64,000 bases of DNA, taken from contig BCIG01000002.1 of NCBI GenBank assembly GCA_001599915.1, positions 744,001 through 808,000 of the forward strand, given 5' to 3'. Numbering within the stretch: the first letter of the stretch is position 1; the number at the start of each line of letters is the position of its first letter. Below, piece by piece: positions 10,041-21,076 of the stretch. Both the position numbers and the translations under genes were made by a program. Source of the stretch: Symbiotaphrina buchneri (Eukaryota; Ascomycota; Symbiotaphrinales; Symbiotaphrinaceae). Below the pieces are notes generated by a model. That model did no database searches. It was not told the DNA's origin and saw nothing but the letters and a program-made list of their open reading frames with translations.

Positions 10041-11930
10041 TTATGATTGAGCAGCGACGCACCAGTGACGGTGATATACCCAGGCCGCCTTCTGGCATTC
10101 CTTGCTGCAATATTTTGTGCGCCGGCAGCGCCGACACTTGGCGAACTGCCGGGTATATTGCTCCCATTTACCACACTTATAGTACGCACACTGCCGGATG
10201 CCACCTCTTGAATCATCCTTCCGGCAAAGATTTCTCATGACAACCCCAGCCCAATATTGCATATCCTGCGAGTGATGTCGCACGGTGAATTTTTCCACCA
10301 GAGGGAAGATATTGAAGCCGTCAGGAAGGAGATACTCTTCTTCCTCTTCCTCTTCGACGGGGCGAGAAGCAGGGGTTTCGCCGTCCAACAACTGTAGCTC
10401 ATTTCCTATCTTAAGCCGCGGAACAAGGTGTGACTTCTGGAAATAAGAGCGGAGGTTGCAGTACTTTGAGACATATGCCAGGAGCTGTAAAGACATAAGG
10501 ACGTCTTCATCACGGGGCATCCCCGACAGAACGCTGGCTCCCGTCGATCTGTCAGTGAAGTACCGAGGGTAAGTTGTGGAGGGAATAGCAGGGGGTGTCG
10601 GTGTGACAGTCGGCGGGGCCGGTGAGAGCCCCAGGGTGGCATCCCCGCCAGTAGCAGCAGGATCGATGAGACTACCGTCAATTGCTGATCGATGTGTGAT
10701 GTTGAAGGTATCGGCTTCCTGTGTTTCCGAGGGATTCCCATCTGCGAGGCCTAGAGGAGCCTCTACCGTACCCAAGAGCGAATCGCGATCTTCCATGCCT
10801 GAGATGCCCACACCACTTTGTATATCGACCATCGGCTCCCCGGGCGGATCTACGCCGACGGATCCATCAGATGTCTCCTCGTCGCCATTTACATCATCGG
10901 ACTCGCCTGACATAGAACGTTGATGCCGGATAGATGGTCGCCTGCGGGGCCGCACACTTGTGGTCGTAGCAGGAATTGAAGAAGAGACGTTCTGGTTTGG
11001 TGGGAGAGGGCTCGATGGTGACTCTGGCTGGGAAGTGAGACCCGTGTGTAAACCTGGTAACATAGAGGGCAGACGATCGGCATCTCGCACAGGCCGGAGT
11101 CCAAATTCTTCTGCTCCATCAAGAGACCAAGTATTCGTTGTTGTTGTCTGTACATGGAGTTGACGTGCTGCTGCTGAATGGCTCGCAGTCTGGCTCCTCT
11201 GCCTCTCTTCATGTCCCCTAGCATGGATGTGACTGTGGCGGTGAGGATGGGAAAGACGAGAGAACAAAGAGCGCTCGTGAGGACCGGCCACGGCCGCAGG
11301 GAGCGCATCGACGGGACCCAGCTCAGCTGCATCCCCGATGTGAGCGGGAATAGGGGGGATATCGATTGTAGACGGTGGCAGTTGGCGTCGTAGGGATCGT
11401 TGTTCTGGGTTACTCAAGCCCCGTTCAGTCCGATTGTACAAAGATGACGATGTTCTGTGCTCCCGCGACCGGAGACCTTGACTCGAGGACAGTGAAGTCG
11501 TGCGTTGACTGTTCCGCTTCACATCCGCCTCCGCCTTATCTCGGCATTTTTCCACCACTTTGATGTAATTATCGAGGATCGTGGCAATGACAGGGACCAT
11601 ATCTGCTTCGACCACTCTTGTCCTGACGTTCTCGGAGCCTCGGACACCAATGTTGACGACACATTGAAATGCCAGATTCCATTTCCACATCTCCATCATG
11701 TCCTTGCTTCGACCCTCCTTGAGGATGCATACTAGCCTCTCGACACCGCCATCGACCGTTAGGATATCCCTGATCCTGGCGGATGAAGTGGTGAGATATG
11801 CGAGATGGTTCAGTGAATTGATGAGCGGTAGCGTCGAGGTGCAGTCCAAAGCACGACGGTCATACAGGGCAGTCGTAATCCCCACGGAAGCTTTGTTGAC
11901 GTTCGGGATACTAAAATTAACCTCCCTCAT
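10041..11930 (-). CDS. samB: MYND zinc-finger protein SamB/Mub1
   Basis: A single long frame of 629 residues with a proper ATG. The N-terminus (MREVNFSIPNVNKASVGITT, then LPLINSLNHLAYLTTS) is the strongly conserved armadillo-like region of SamB/Mub1. The middle is long, Ser/Pro-rich and probably disordered. A block LMSLQLLAYVSKYCNLRSYF precedes the C-terminal MYND finger (residues about 581-625: CAYYKC, CRRCRRTKYCSKECQ, HRHWC). In budding yeast Mub1 is a partner of the E3 ligase Ubr2 and promotes turnover of Rpn4; Aspergillus samB affects morphogenesis and conidiation timing. Soluble adaptor role inferred. The gene appears intronless, unusual in this window. Confidence 0.94.
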   Translation of the reverse strand: MREVNFSIPNVNKASVGITTALYDRRALDCTSTLPLINSLNHLAYLTTSSARIRDILTVDGGVERLVCILKEGRSKDMMEMWKWNLAFQCVVNIGVRGSENVRTRVVEADMVPVIATILDNYIKVVEKCRDKAEADVKRNSQRTTSLSSSQGLRSREHRTSSSLYNRTERGLSNPEQRSLRRQLPPSTIDIPPIPAHIGDAAELGPVDALPAAVAGPHERSLFSRLSHPHRHSHIHARGHEERQRSQTASHSAAARQLHVQTTTTNTWSLDGAEEFGLRPVRDADRLPSMLPGLHTGLTSQPESPSSPLPPNQNVSSSIPATTTSVRPRRRPSIRHQRSMSGESDDVNGDEETSDGSVGVDPPGEPMVDIQSGVGISGMEDRDSLLGTVEAPLGLADGNPSETQEADTFNITHRSAIDGSLIDPAATGGDATLGLSPAPPTVTPTPPAIPSTTYPRYFTDRSTGASVLSGMPRDEDVLMSLQLLAYVSKYCNLRSYFQKSHLVPRLKIGNELQLLDGETPASRPVEEEEEEEYLLPDGFNIFPLVEKFTVRHHSQDMQYWAGVVMRNLCRKDDSRGGIRQCAYYKCGKWEQYTRQFAKCRRCRRTKYCSKECQKAAWVYHRHWCVAAQS

Positions 11931-14900
11931 CCTTACTCAATGTGCAGATACTCGACGTACGCAAAGCAAGGCGAGCACGGCAGCAAAAAAGAGCAGAATT
12001 TTAAGAATCAAGCCCGGCACAAGCTCGAAATATCTGTGTTATGCGGGGCCGGGATTTGTTGGATTGCCAGAAATGCCCTTTTAAATTGCGTCGCTTCGAG
12101 AAATGAGAGTAGTCGATGATGCCAAGCTCGAGGGAACGCAAGTTATAAATCCCGCAACTCGACAGTCGAGATAGACAGGGCTTGCGAAAGGTCGTGGCCT
12201 GCTATGCTGGAAGCAAACAGACGGGAAGCGCGGCCAAAATCTGTAAGAATATCGTCGATGGTAGATCGCTGGAACGTCTGCCTCCGGATAGGGCCGATCA
12301 AAAGTCTGGCACGTAGGTTTGCCGCCAGCGACAAGTATCGAAGAAGACGGTGAAGGACGGTTTCCCTGAGAGGCTGCTAATTTCCCACAGTCCCGAGAGC
12401 CTGTCTTGCGAGGATGATGGGAGTTTCTGCGTGGTAGATGGTCGGTCGGCCAGGGTTGAACAAGGGAGAGGGTGACGGTCTCTTAAGTGGCGGCGCGACC
12501 CAACAAATGAGGGATTTCGCACGCAGCCTGATCCAGTAGCGAAGAGAACACAACGTGGACGCGTGGCTTTCCTCGGTAGATGAGGCTATCGTCAACTGGT
12601 CGTGACAAGCAGGCCGGGGGAAGAGCGGCACGGGAGAGAGTGAAGGAGAAAGGGAGTTGGCGTGACTGGTTTCTACGATGGAGGAGGAGAGAAGAGGAGA
12701 CGACCGACTACTACTCTGGCAGCACTGGCTGTGGTACAGGTGGTGCAGACGAGCCGAGTGCTCGAGTACAAGGTACTTTCGTACAGTACGCCGTAGGTAG
12801 CTCGGCGCCCCCTACCAGCCTCAGGTGATTTGCTTGACTGACAGCACCGAGGAGGGGGCTAGCACCATCAAAAATTGCCCGCCTCCAGCCAGATGCATAA
12901 TTGTCAGCGGCTGGGTCGAACATAGACAATATGATATTAAGCAATCTTACAGAATTGTATTCAGCGAAACAGCTTCAAGCTAGAATCACTGCTCAGGAAC
13001 AGGCTCCCAGTCAAGACAGACATTACTCGTTTGTGGTTATGGTATCTGTAGGAGGTCAATTCCAAACTGGATTTGGAGATTGGTGTAGCAAGGATATGAG
13101 TAGATCACTTGGCCAAGGACCGATGAAGGTCATCGCATAGTCCAATGCTGATGGGTGTTAATTGTACGGCACGTCTCCTGGTTCATTCCACGATGTTCAG
13201 TTATAATCCGCTACCACAGTAGAAATTACTATTCACGAGGCGATACTAAGTGCTGTCTCGTTTCAATACATCGCTAGAAAAGTATGCCTCCGTCCATGTA
13301 AGTGCACTCAAAAATGCATCCGTAGATTCGTGTCGATGGTCCATTAAAGCTTTTATTTGGCAGAGAGGAGATCCATGCGGTGGGCAGTTGCTGTGCAGAA
13401 AGTCCAATGCTTTTCATACTGCATGGCGGTGTCCGTCGACCTGAATAACTGCACGCCAGAAAGATGCTACATTAGCTCGGACATGGCAGCAGAAGGACAT
13501 TCGATTCATGCATCTAGCAGTCCCGCCTTGAAGTCGTTGACCACTGCGGAGGATTTGCGGATATACTCCTGCTGGGCGTTCCCCGCCCTGGCTGATGAAC
13601 TCGAATTGGTCCGCCCGGTGGTCTGGAGTGACTGTTGTACGGAGTACTCTTTTCGTAGAACCCTAGTCGACCGTACCAAGGTAAACTGGCAGCTCCTCAG
13701 TGCTCACAAGCTGGATTGTCCGGGAGTTCTTGGCCTGGTCGAGTAAATTTAAGATCCATCGATCAGAGGGATGGTGTCAAGGGGTTTTGCGCCTTGATCA
13801 GTGCTTGAGCTTGTGCTCGTGCTCTGTTCGTGCGGTTGAACTTGCTCGTTCTGATTCGTCACAGCCATACTCGAGTTTTCATTTCGCTCCTTTTTGACGC
13901 CTCAAGGAGTCCACCAACCAGTCGCGCAGCGCGGGGAGGCATTATTAGGCGCAGGGAATGCGGATATGAAGGCGGCGAGGCGGGAACTCGTGCACGGCGC
14001 GAACTAAAAGGGGGCGCCAGTGAACCAGACTTGGGACCGTCGTCGCTTATGCTTTTGGTCCATTTGTCTGACCGTCAACGCCAAACCGAGTGTGGACAAA
14101 GGGCTGGAGAAACGAGGCGGAAGTGGAGAGCGGCGAAGGCCAAGGGCAATCCCTACCTGCCACTTGTACGAAGTACTCCTTATGAATACCGGCTGCTGTT
14201 GAGGCGTCAAGCATTTGGAGTACGCAGTACTCCACCTTGAGATTTCCAGGAGTCTTCCGACTCAGCTATCTGCACGGAGGAGCACTCAGCACTCACGGCT
14301 GACATGGAACTTGAGGAATAGGGAGTCCGATAATTGCATATGATTATCAATCTTAGAATTCTTTCGAGTCAGTGAGATGGGATACCACGATTTTGATGCG
14401 GCAACTCCAGGGCCCTCGCACTACCTAGAAATGAACCCCGAGGTACAGACAGGGAGGGAGAGTGGTCAGTCAGGCATCTCTCCTTTTCTCTCACAACACC
14501 GTACCTGATCATCAATCTGTGAACGTCGGTACCTAGACGCGATACGGTAGTAAGTAATAGGTCGCAAGCACCTCAAACGCCAAATGCAGAGGTAAAGCGG
14601 TTGGTGGGTAACTGTTAACATTATATCATTAGTAGCACTGTAGAAGTGAAGTAATTCACCATTATGATTATTATTTCACCTTCCACGCTTGCTCGACTCA
14701 TCCTGCCATCAGGACAGCAGGTACCGTAAGGTGTCAAATCCTCGGCCCCCTGGTGCTACTGCTACATTAACTAGTTTAGGACCCGGTGGGCAGTGGGCAC
14801 TTCTTCACTTCGGAGCGTCTCTCGGCCTCGACCACCACTCTCACAATCGACATCTACCGTCTAGTGAGCACACCTGCAAGCACCGGTTTATTGCTGGAAA

Positions 14901-15160
14901 TCTGTCAATTCCTGCACGGTGACGGTGTCGTCGCCATAGCCAGCGAAAGCCAGTCCACCCTTGTCGACTTACCCGCCCGCGGCTGCCCTTCCGATTGTGT
15001 GAAAGCGCACGGTGGACAAGCTTGATTCGGTCGCTGCCGTCCTCGTTTCCGCGACCCCCCTAATCGACCCCAATCACAACCAACCTATCTCTCTTCAACT
15101 CCTGGTCTCAACCCTTCAATCCATACCACCACATTTCGGACGCAAGTGCACTCGTTCGTC
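11931..15160. other. 3.2-kb gene-poor interval between samB and G-beta
   Basis: Divergent upstream regions of samB (minus) and the G-beta gene (plus). Open frames of 60-136 residues exist on both strands but none shows family resemblance, codon pattern or a credible splice partner. TACGGAGTAC-type elements occur near 13636, 14165 and 14217-14231 (GGAGTACGCAGTACTCC, an imperfect palindrome). Long 5' leaders with introns or a non-coding RNA could be hidden here; nothing in the sequence settles it. Confidence 0.45.
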
Positions 15161-16522
15161 ATGGCGTCCGCAGATGCGGTCACAGCGGAGCAGATGCAGC
15201 AGCGGATTCAGGCTGCAAGACGTGAGGCCGAAGGATTGAAGGATAGAATCAAGCGCAAGAAGGATGAATTGGCCGACACAACTTGTCAGTAATCTCCTCC
15301 GCACGATCCGCTCTGCCCTCCGTCAGCGACACGCAATTCGCTGACAATTAACCGCAAAGTACGTCAAGTAGCGAAAGAGCACACCGAGCCGTTGCCGAAA
15401 ATTGGCATGAAGGTCCGCCGTACGCTCAAGGGGCATCTGGCAAAGATCTACGCCATGCACTGGTCAACGGACCGAAGACACCTTGTATCAGCTTCGCAGG
15501 ACGGTAAATTGATTATATGGGATGCATATACTACGAACAAAGTTCATGCCATTCCATTGCGCTCATCATGGGTGATGACCTGTGCGTATGCCCCGAGTGG
15601 GAACTATGTCGCTTGTGGTGGTCTTGACAACATCTGCTCTATCTACAACCTGTCATCTCGTGACGGGCCGACGAGGGTTGCGCGGGAACTCTCGGGCCAC
15701 TCGGGCTATCTTTCCTGCTGCCGCTTCATGAACGACCGAAGGATTATTACTTCATCAGGAGATATGACCTGTATGCTGTGGGATGTCGAGACAGGGTCTA
15801 AGGTTACAGAATTTGCTGATCATCTTGGGGACGTGATGAGTATCAGCATCAACCCGACAAATCAACATACCTTCGTCTCGGGGGCTTGTGATGCATTTGC
15901 AAAACTCTGGGATATCCGATCCGGGAAAGCTGTCCAGACTTTTGCGGGCCATGAATCCGACATAAATGCTATCCAGTTTTTCCCTGATGGCAATGCTTTT
16001 GGCACTGGTTCGGATGACGCCACTTGCCGATTGTTCGACATACGCGCGGACCGTGAGCTAAACCAATATTCGGTATGCTCTCTGCCTCTGCTCCCATTCC
16101 CGGTATGCATGCTGTTGGTATCTAACATGGGATTGGTAGAATGATCAGGTTTTATGTGGCATCACCTCCGTCGCATTTTCCGTCTCCGGGCGTCTCCTTT
16201 TTGCGGGCTACGATGACTTCGAGTGCAAGGTATGTCTCGTTCTGTTGCATTTGGATGCGCAGCTGTCTTTGGCATACATCAGTTTGTCTTGCAGTTCCTG
16301 GACTCAGTTGTGTTAACCAAACACTTCAGGTTTGGGATGTACTCCGAGGAGAGAAGGTCGGGTCACTTACCGGCCACGACAATCGTGTCAGCTGCCTGGG
16401 AGTCAGCAATGACGGAATTAGTCTATGCACCGGCTCATGGGATTCCTTGGTGAGAATGTATGCCGACGCCTTGGAGTGTTTGGACTGACTTCTCTACTCA
16501 GCTGAAAATATGGGCTTGGTGA
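15161..16522 (+). CDS. sfaD: heterotrimeric G-protein beta subunit (SfaD/Gnb-1 type)
   Basis: Five exons: 15161-15284, 15360-16072, 16140-16229, 16330-16449 and 16502-16522; product 355 residues. The last exon encodes only LKIWAW and the stop. The N-terminal helix ([20 protein letters not shown]) is the coiled coil that pairs with the G-gamma subunit. Seven WD40 repeats follow, with clear GH...WD pairs ([52 protein letters not shown]). The protein signals as G-beta-gamma at the plasma membrane and in filamentous fungi controls growth versus sporulation. All splice phases agree. The phosducin-like gene 2.4 kb downstream encodes a probable dedicated chaperone for this protein. Confidence 0.96.
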
Positions 16523-18950
16523 GGCCGGACATTCGCAATGCCAAGTCGTGAGACGGGCATGACATACTTCTTCGAGGGATCCAATCGTCCGTTTACTTCA
16601 CCGTTACGCCTGGCGATGTAGGATCTGCCGAAAGACATGCTCCTGTTAAGGGTTCACTTGCTTGTGAGATACGTGCGGTATCCGACGGCAGCGAGATGAT
16701 GAAATGAGATTTTTCAATGGTTCTATCCTAGCAAGTGGCTTATCACGCCTGTACACGGCTCGCCTCCGAGCGGTGGTGGTGGTAGGACATAGCTTGTCTC
16801 ATACTTATCCTGCATCTTCCACCACTGTGTGATCTTTTTGTTCGAGCGTTAGGGCGGACTGTCTTGTTCTTCCCATTTCACCATGGAGAATTTTGCCTTG
16901 ATTTCCGGCGTCAAAAGTTTTCGGTCTACACTAAGAGTTTTCCCCCGCTCATCCTTCGCAGGCTAGTTTTTGGCATTTAAAAGCTATTTCAGCTCGCTCT
17001 GGAGCCTCGCCAACGTGTCTATCTTCCTACTTTGCTTTCAAGACTGGGCTGTTCACGATGCACACAGATTGGTCAAGAGTTCTGCAGATAGGATGTGTGG
17101 TGATATCATCCTCACGATCGATGCGGGTCTCCTGGCGATGAAGAAAAGAGATACCGTGCGGCAAAGCTGCGGAGCATTGCTGTCGAGGTGTGTTTGGTGC
17201 TTGTGGAGGGACGCCGCTGCCGGCGGAGGGTCCTCGAGCTTCTTCTCAGGTGACGATGCTTCTCTTTCCCGGATACCATTGTCCATAGTGGGCGTCTGTT
17301 CAGTGCACGCTCTGTCTTAGTGGATTACTACATGGCGGTTGTACTTTTAGCCGCTCTTCCACGATAAATCTCAATACAATGTTTTGAAGAATAAGCTGCA
17401 TGCCTGGCCGAGCCCGGATTGCGCGACCGTCAGCGCTGTGGTCTTGTAACCGGCCTGGAGGCGCACTCGTACGGAGTACAGGAGGGGGGAAAGTACGGAG
17501 TAAGCCGCATAACTGGCTCAAGCTGCGGAGGACAGAGCGATGCTTGAGCTCCTGTCCGCTCCTCGGTTGGTGCAGTACGAAGTAGATACCTTGGGTATGC
17601 ATGACTACCCAACACTGCCGGTGACCAAACGTGGTACTACCGGTCAGACAGTGGTCACTGAGAGGCATCCCTGGACCTCGCACTGGGCTTGCACTCGCCC
17701 GCTTCAGGATCGTGTGGCGGCGGAAGCTATCCGTGAACCTGATGTATTTGATTATTCGCGTGGTGGCTGAAGGTCGGAGGTTGCCATGCAGGAAGCGGCA
17801 TCCGAGATTTATTGGGTCGGGGATTAGGGGATGGAGCGAGTGAGAAGCCAGGAAAGAAGAAAACGCGGATGCAGGAGGCTGCGAGCGGAAGTGGAACTGG
17901 AAAACTGAAGCTGAAGCTGAAACGACGAACACTGAGGCAAAGATCTCGCCTTTGACTCTCTGAGACACCGGAGCCAAAACTAACAGATTAATTATGATGG
18001 GCAGGAGATATGGAGTACTCCGTGCAGAGTACCTACCTTAGGTAAGGTAGATACCTCCTCTATCACACTGCTCATACCTCGTACTTTGCCGTACAAAGTA
18101 CCTCAGATAAGGTACCTTTGGAGATACTTTACGCGAGACAGTAAATAATGATACGGTAGCGTGGAGCTCGTGCCTGGGTGTCGCCTGTCACTTTGCTGAC
18201 CGCAAAAGTTTAAGAACTTGGCAACGATCTGGTAACAATGATAATATTAATATGTACCTTAATCTCCAACAAGACGCTTTCATCCACGAACAACGGAAGA
18301 GGAGTAAATTCGATGATAATAACTAAAGCCGAGTAGAGTACTGTCCATGCTTGCCCACATCGTACTCCAAGGTAACCTACCTCACGGATATATTCTTGTC
18401 ATGAAAGTAGGTATCTATCTTGTATTCAGTCGAGGACCCTGAAACGCCCCGTTTCAAACCAAGCAGCAGCGCCCAACCCGCTCCGCAGCCGACCAGAGAG
18501 ATACGAAGGTAGATCCTCCTCCGACTCCGGGCGACAGTCGATCAACTACGAGCACACCCGTGTGCACTGTACATACGACTGGAGATACACACGAACAAGA
18601 ATCCTTCCCCCTGGTACCCAGTCGGAGGTGCTACCGTGCTTTGCTCCTGCTCCAATACTCCACTGCTCGCCTACTCCGTACTCCCTAGGACGACAATCCT
18701 CCGTTCCCGTTGGACGTCAAGCTCGAATCACTACGCCGTTTTTAGCAGGACTCCTGCCTATCCGACGAGCATCCTCACCTCCGCCCCGCTCTGTTCACAA
18801 TCTGTGCGGAACCTTGGGGCCCCCCTGCAAGTGCGTTGGCCCAACACCCCGGTGCTCGTGCCACATCAGCTGCAACTGCCCCAGCGGTGGGACCCTATTA
18901 AAGAGCCACTCGAACCCCGGCGTGCGAAACCTGCTGGGTCCTCTCCCACC
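16523..18950. other. 2.4-kb intergenic interval between G-beta and phosducin-like gene
   Basis: No gene is supported. A 225-codon open frame on the minus strand (17300-17977) begins with TTG, has no hydrophobic or motif logic and crosses TACGGAGTA repeats, so it is not accepted. TACGGAGTAC/TACTCCG elements lie near 17470, 17493, 18010 and 18675; GGTACC-type motifs lie at 18026-18050 and 18080-18118. The last ~400 bases probably form the 5' leader of the phosducin-like gene. Confidence 0.5.
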
Positions 18951-19885
18951 ATGTCCGCAGCCGATGAAGTGGAACGTCTGTTTGGACGAGACGAGAAACG
19001 GACCACTCATCCAGAAGACGACCCAACGTCAGCCAGCGAGTCGGAGCCTGAAGAGAAGGACACGTCGGACAACACCGACGACTACCGCCTCGACCAACCC
19101 ACCATGCCTTCCGCCGTGCCGTCCACCACCTACGCACTGCCAAATTTCGATGCCAACACTGGTCCTAAAGGCGTCATTGCGGACGCCAGATCCTTTCAGA
19201 ACGCCAAGCGTCGTGGATGGGGTAGCCGCGTGCGGTCGTCGATCTTCGGCATCGACAGCCTGAGTGATGGATTTGCCAAAGATGTCACGACGCCTGCGGC
19301 CGTGGAGCCGCCGAGGCAGGACGAGGAGGAGTTCATGCAACACTGGCGCGAGAATCGATTGGCCGAGTTGAGATCCGGGAAGGACGAGGTGCGCAGGACG
19401 CGAAGGATGAGTCCCAGCAAGCGCAAATATGGTCATTTGGAGGCAGTCGACGCAGCCGGATACTTGGATGCTGTTGAGAGAGTCCCCGCTGATACAGTCG
19501 TGGTGGTTTGTATCTATGATGACATGGTGCGCCTCATCGTGGGACGATTATCCGGCGCATACTGACATCATTTAGTCTAATGTGAGCAAGCTGGTGGAGG
19601 ACTGCCTGGTGGCACTTGCTAGAAAATACTTGACAACACGATTTGTCAAGCTCCATTACCTTGAGGCTGAAATGGATGAACTCAGTATCCCGGCCATCTT
19701 GGGCTACCGCGGCGGCGATCTGTTTGCAAATCTGGTATCAGTGATTGATGAGATTCCATCCACTCAGCAACTGAGTGCTACAAGTCTGGAGATGGTCCTC
19801 AAGCAGTATGTTCTTGCCTTCTTCCCCAGACCTGTCGTTTCCTGTTAGGCTTATTATATGCTCTAGGCATGATGTTCTCATTTGA
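18951..19885 (+). CDS. phnA: phosducin-like protein (PhnA/BDM-1 type)
   Basis: Three exons: 18951-19526, 19576-19805 and 19867-19885; product 274 residues. The start ATG has a good context (CACCATGTC) and yields MSAADEVERLFGRDE, the usual beginning; longer upstream frames start at GTG. A conserved N-terminal helix region (GPKGVIADARSFQNAKRRGW) precedes the thioredoxin-like fold (DTVVVVCIYDDM, YLTTRFVKLHYLEAEMDE, IPAILGYRGGDLF, VIDEIP). The thioredoxin fold lacks a CxxC pair, as expected. Phosducin-like proteins help CCT fold G-beta and assemble G-beta-gamma. The neighbouring gene encodes G-beta, so the two genes form a functional pair. The very short third exon (HDVLI) is supported by frame and splice signals only. 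Confidence 0.9.
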
Positions 19886-20630
19886 GAAGCAAGAGATAGG
19901 TCTCTGGTGTTGTTGGTGTTTGATTCTCTCGGCGAGTCTCTGGCGAGATTGTCCTCTGGCTCCGGTCTCATGGATGCCACGACTTTTCCTGTCGTAGGGT
20001 ACTCAATTGCCTCGGAGGCAGCTGTTGTTCCGGTCGAGAATTTTGTCGTCTCTCGCTTTGCCGGAGTCCGGGAGGCATTCAGCGGAAGGATCACACTGTC
20101 GCGCTGGACGTGACATAGACTCGGCCTCCTCTAAATAGGAGCGGGCTGCAAGAACAGCATTACAAATTGCCATTTCGACGACTATCAGCATATGGTCTGT
20201 CGTCGAGTTTGGAGTGCAGCCCAGGGCGCCATCTCGCTGAAGGGTAGGAGATGCATGCAGGTACCCTCTTGTACAACCACTCATGTCACACAAAACTCCT
20301 GGCTCCTGTGTCCTCAACCCTGAGGTTGATCCATAACAACGCTTGGGGCTTCAGCACTGGATCTGCTGGACTACTGGTCCGCTCTACGCAGCTGTGTTCC
20401 AGCGAGAAGAATAATGTTTCACTCAAGCGGCCTCCATTACCAGCCATATCTATCAAGGGCCTAGTTTGTGGGACGCTGAAAGGACTTGCAAATTGGGGCA
20501 GAAGAACAGAGAGCCTGGTCCGAAATAGACATCTCAATCTATGCCGATGCCTAGTCCTTGGGTTCATGGAATCATGGTCATCATTTTGGCACAGACGCAC
20601 AGCTTTCACAATACTAGTCATTGTACAAGC
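19886..20630. other. intergenic after phosducin-like gene
   Basis: About 750 bases. A 134-codon plus-strand frame at 20251-20655 starts with ATG but has no recognisable features and overlaps the candidate small gene on the other strand. I see no repeats or RNA genes. Confidence 0.4.
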
Positions 20631-21020
20631 TCAGAAGGCACTTTTCGGCGCCTGAACTGACCGGACAGCCACCGCACCTTGAAGTAGCTCTGCAGCTGGA
20701 CGAACGATGTCAGGGCCTTCTCCATACTGAGGTTTGTAGCCCTCCTGACCGGCCCCATAGTGATCCAGTGGTGATTCAATGGCGGTGACTTTGGTGGTAG
20801 CAAAGCTCCAGCTGTCACGACGATACCCCAGGTTGAAGGTGAAGGCAGGAAGGAGCAGGGCCGCAGTGAAGGAGAAAAATGGTCTTTTGTCTAAGCAGAA
20901 CAAGTAATAGTCAAATGTCCGCAGAGAAATTCCATCAATCAGCTCAAGCTGGTATCATTGATTCGCCGAGGAAATGGTACACTTCAATGGAGCCGAAACG
21001 CCTGACCGGTGCCGGAACAT
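20631..21020 (-). CDS. possible small membrane protein of unknown function
   Basis: A tentative two-exon model, 20981-21020 and 20891..20980 removed as intron, then 20631-20890, gives 99 residues. It starts MFRHRSGVSAPLKYKRP, a basic segment, followed by a hydrophobic stretch FFSFTAALLLPAFTFNLGY and a polar tail ending AVRSVQAPKSAF. Basic N-terminus plus one hydrophobic segment would suit a small mitochondrial or ER membrane protein. Against it: only 57 bases separate it from the TAF14 stop codon on the same strand, and I recognise no family. It could instead be the TAF14 3' UTR. Confidence 0.25.
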
Positions 21021-21076
21021 CAGCAGAAGTTGACCCAAATGCTTGAGACTAACGCCGTAAACCGCCTGTGAGCACT

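Noticed and set aside
17300-17977. 225-codon minus-strand open frame
   Set aside because: Starts with TTG, has no motif, no splice partner, and crosses intergenic TACGGAGTA repeats.
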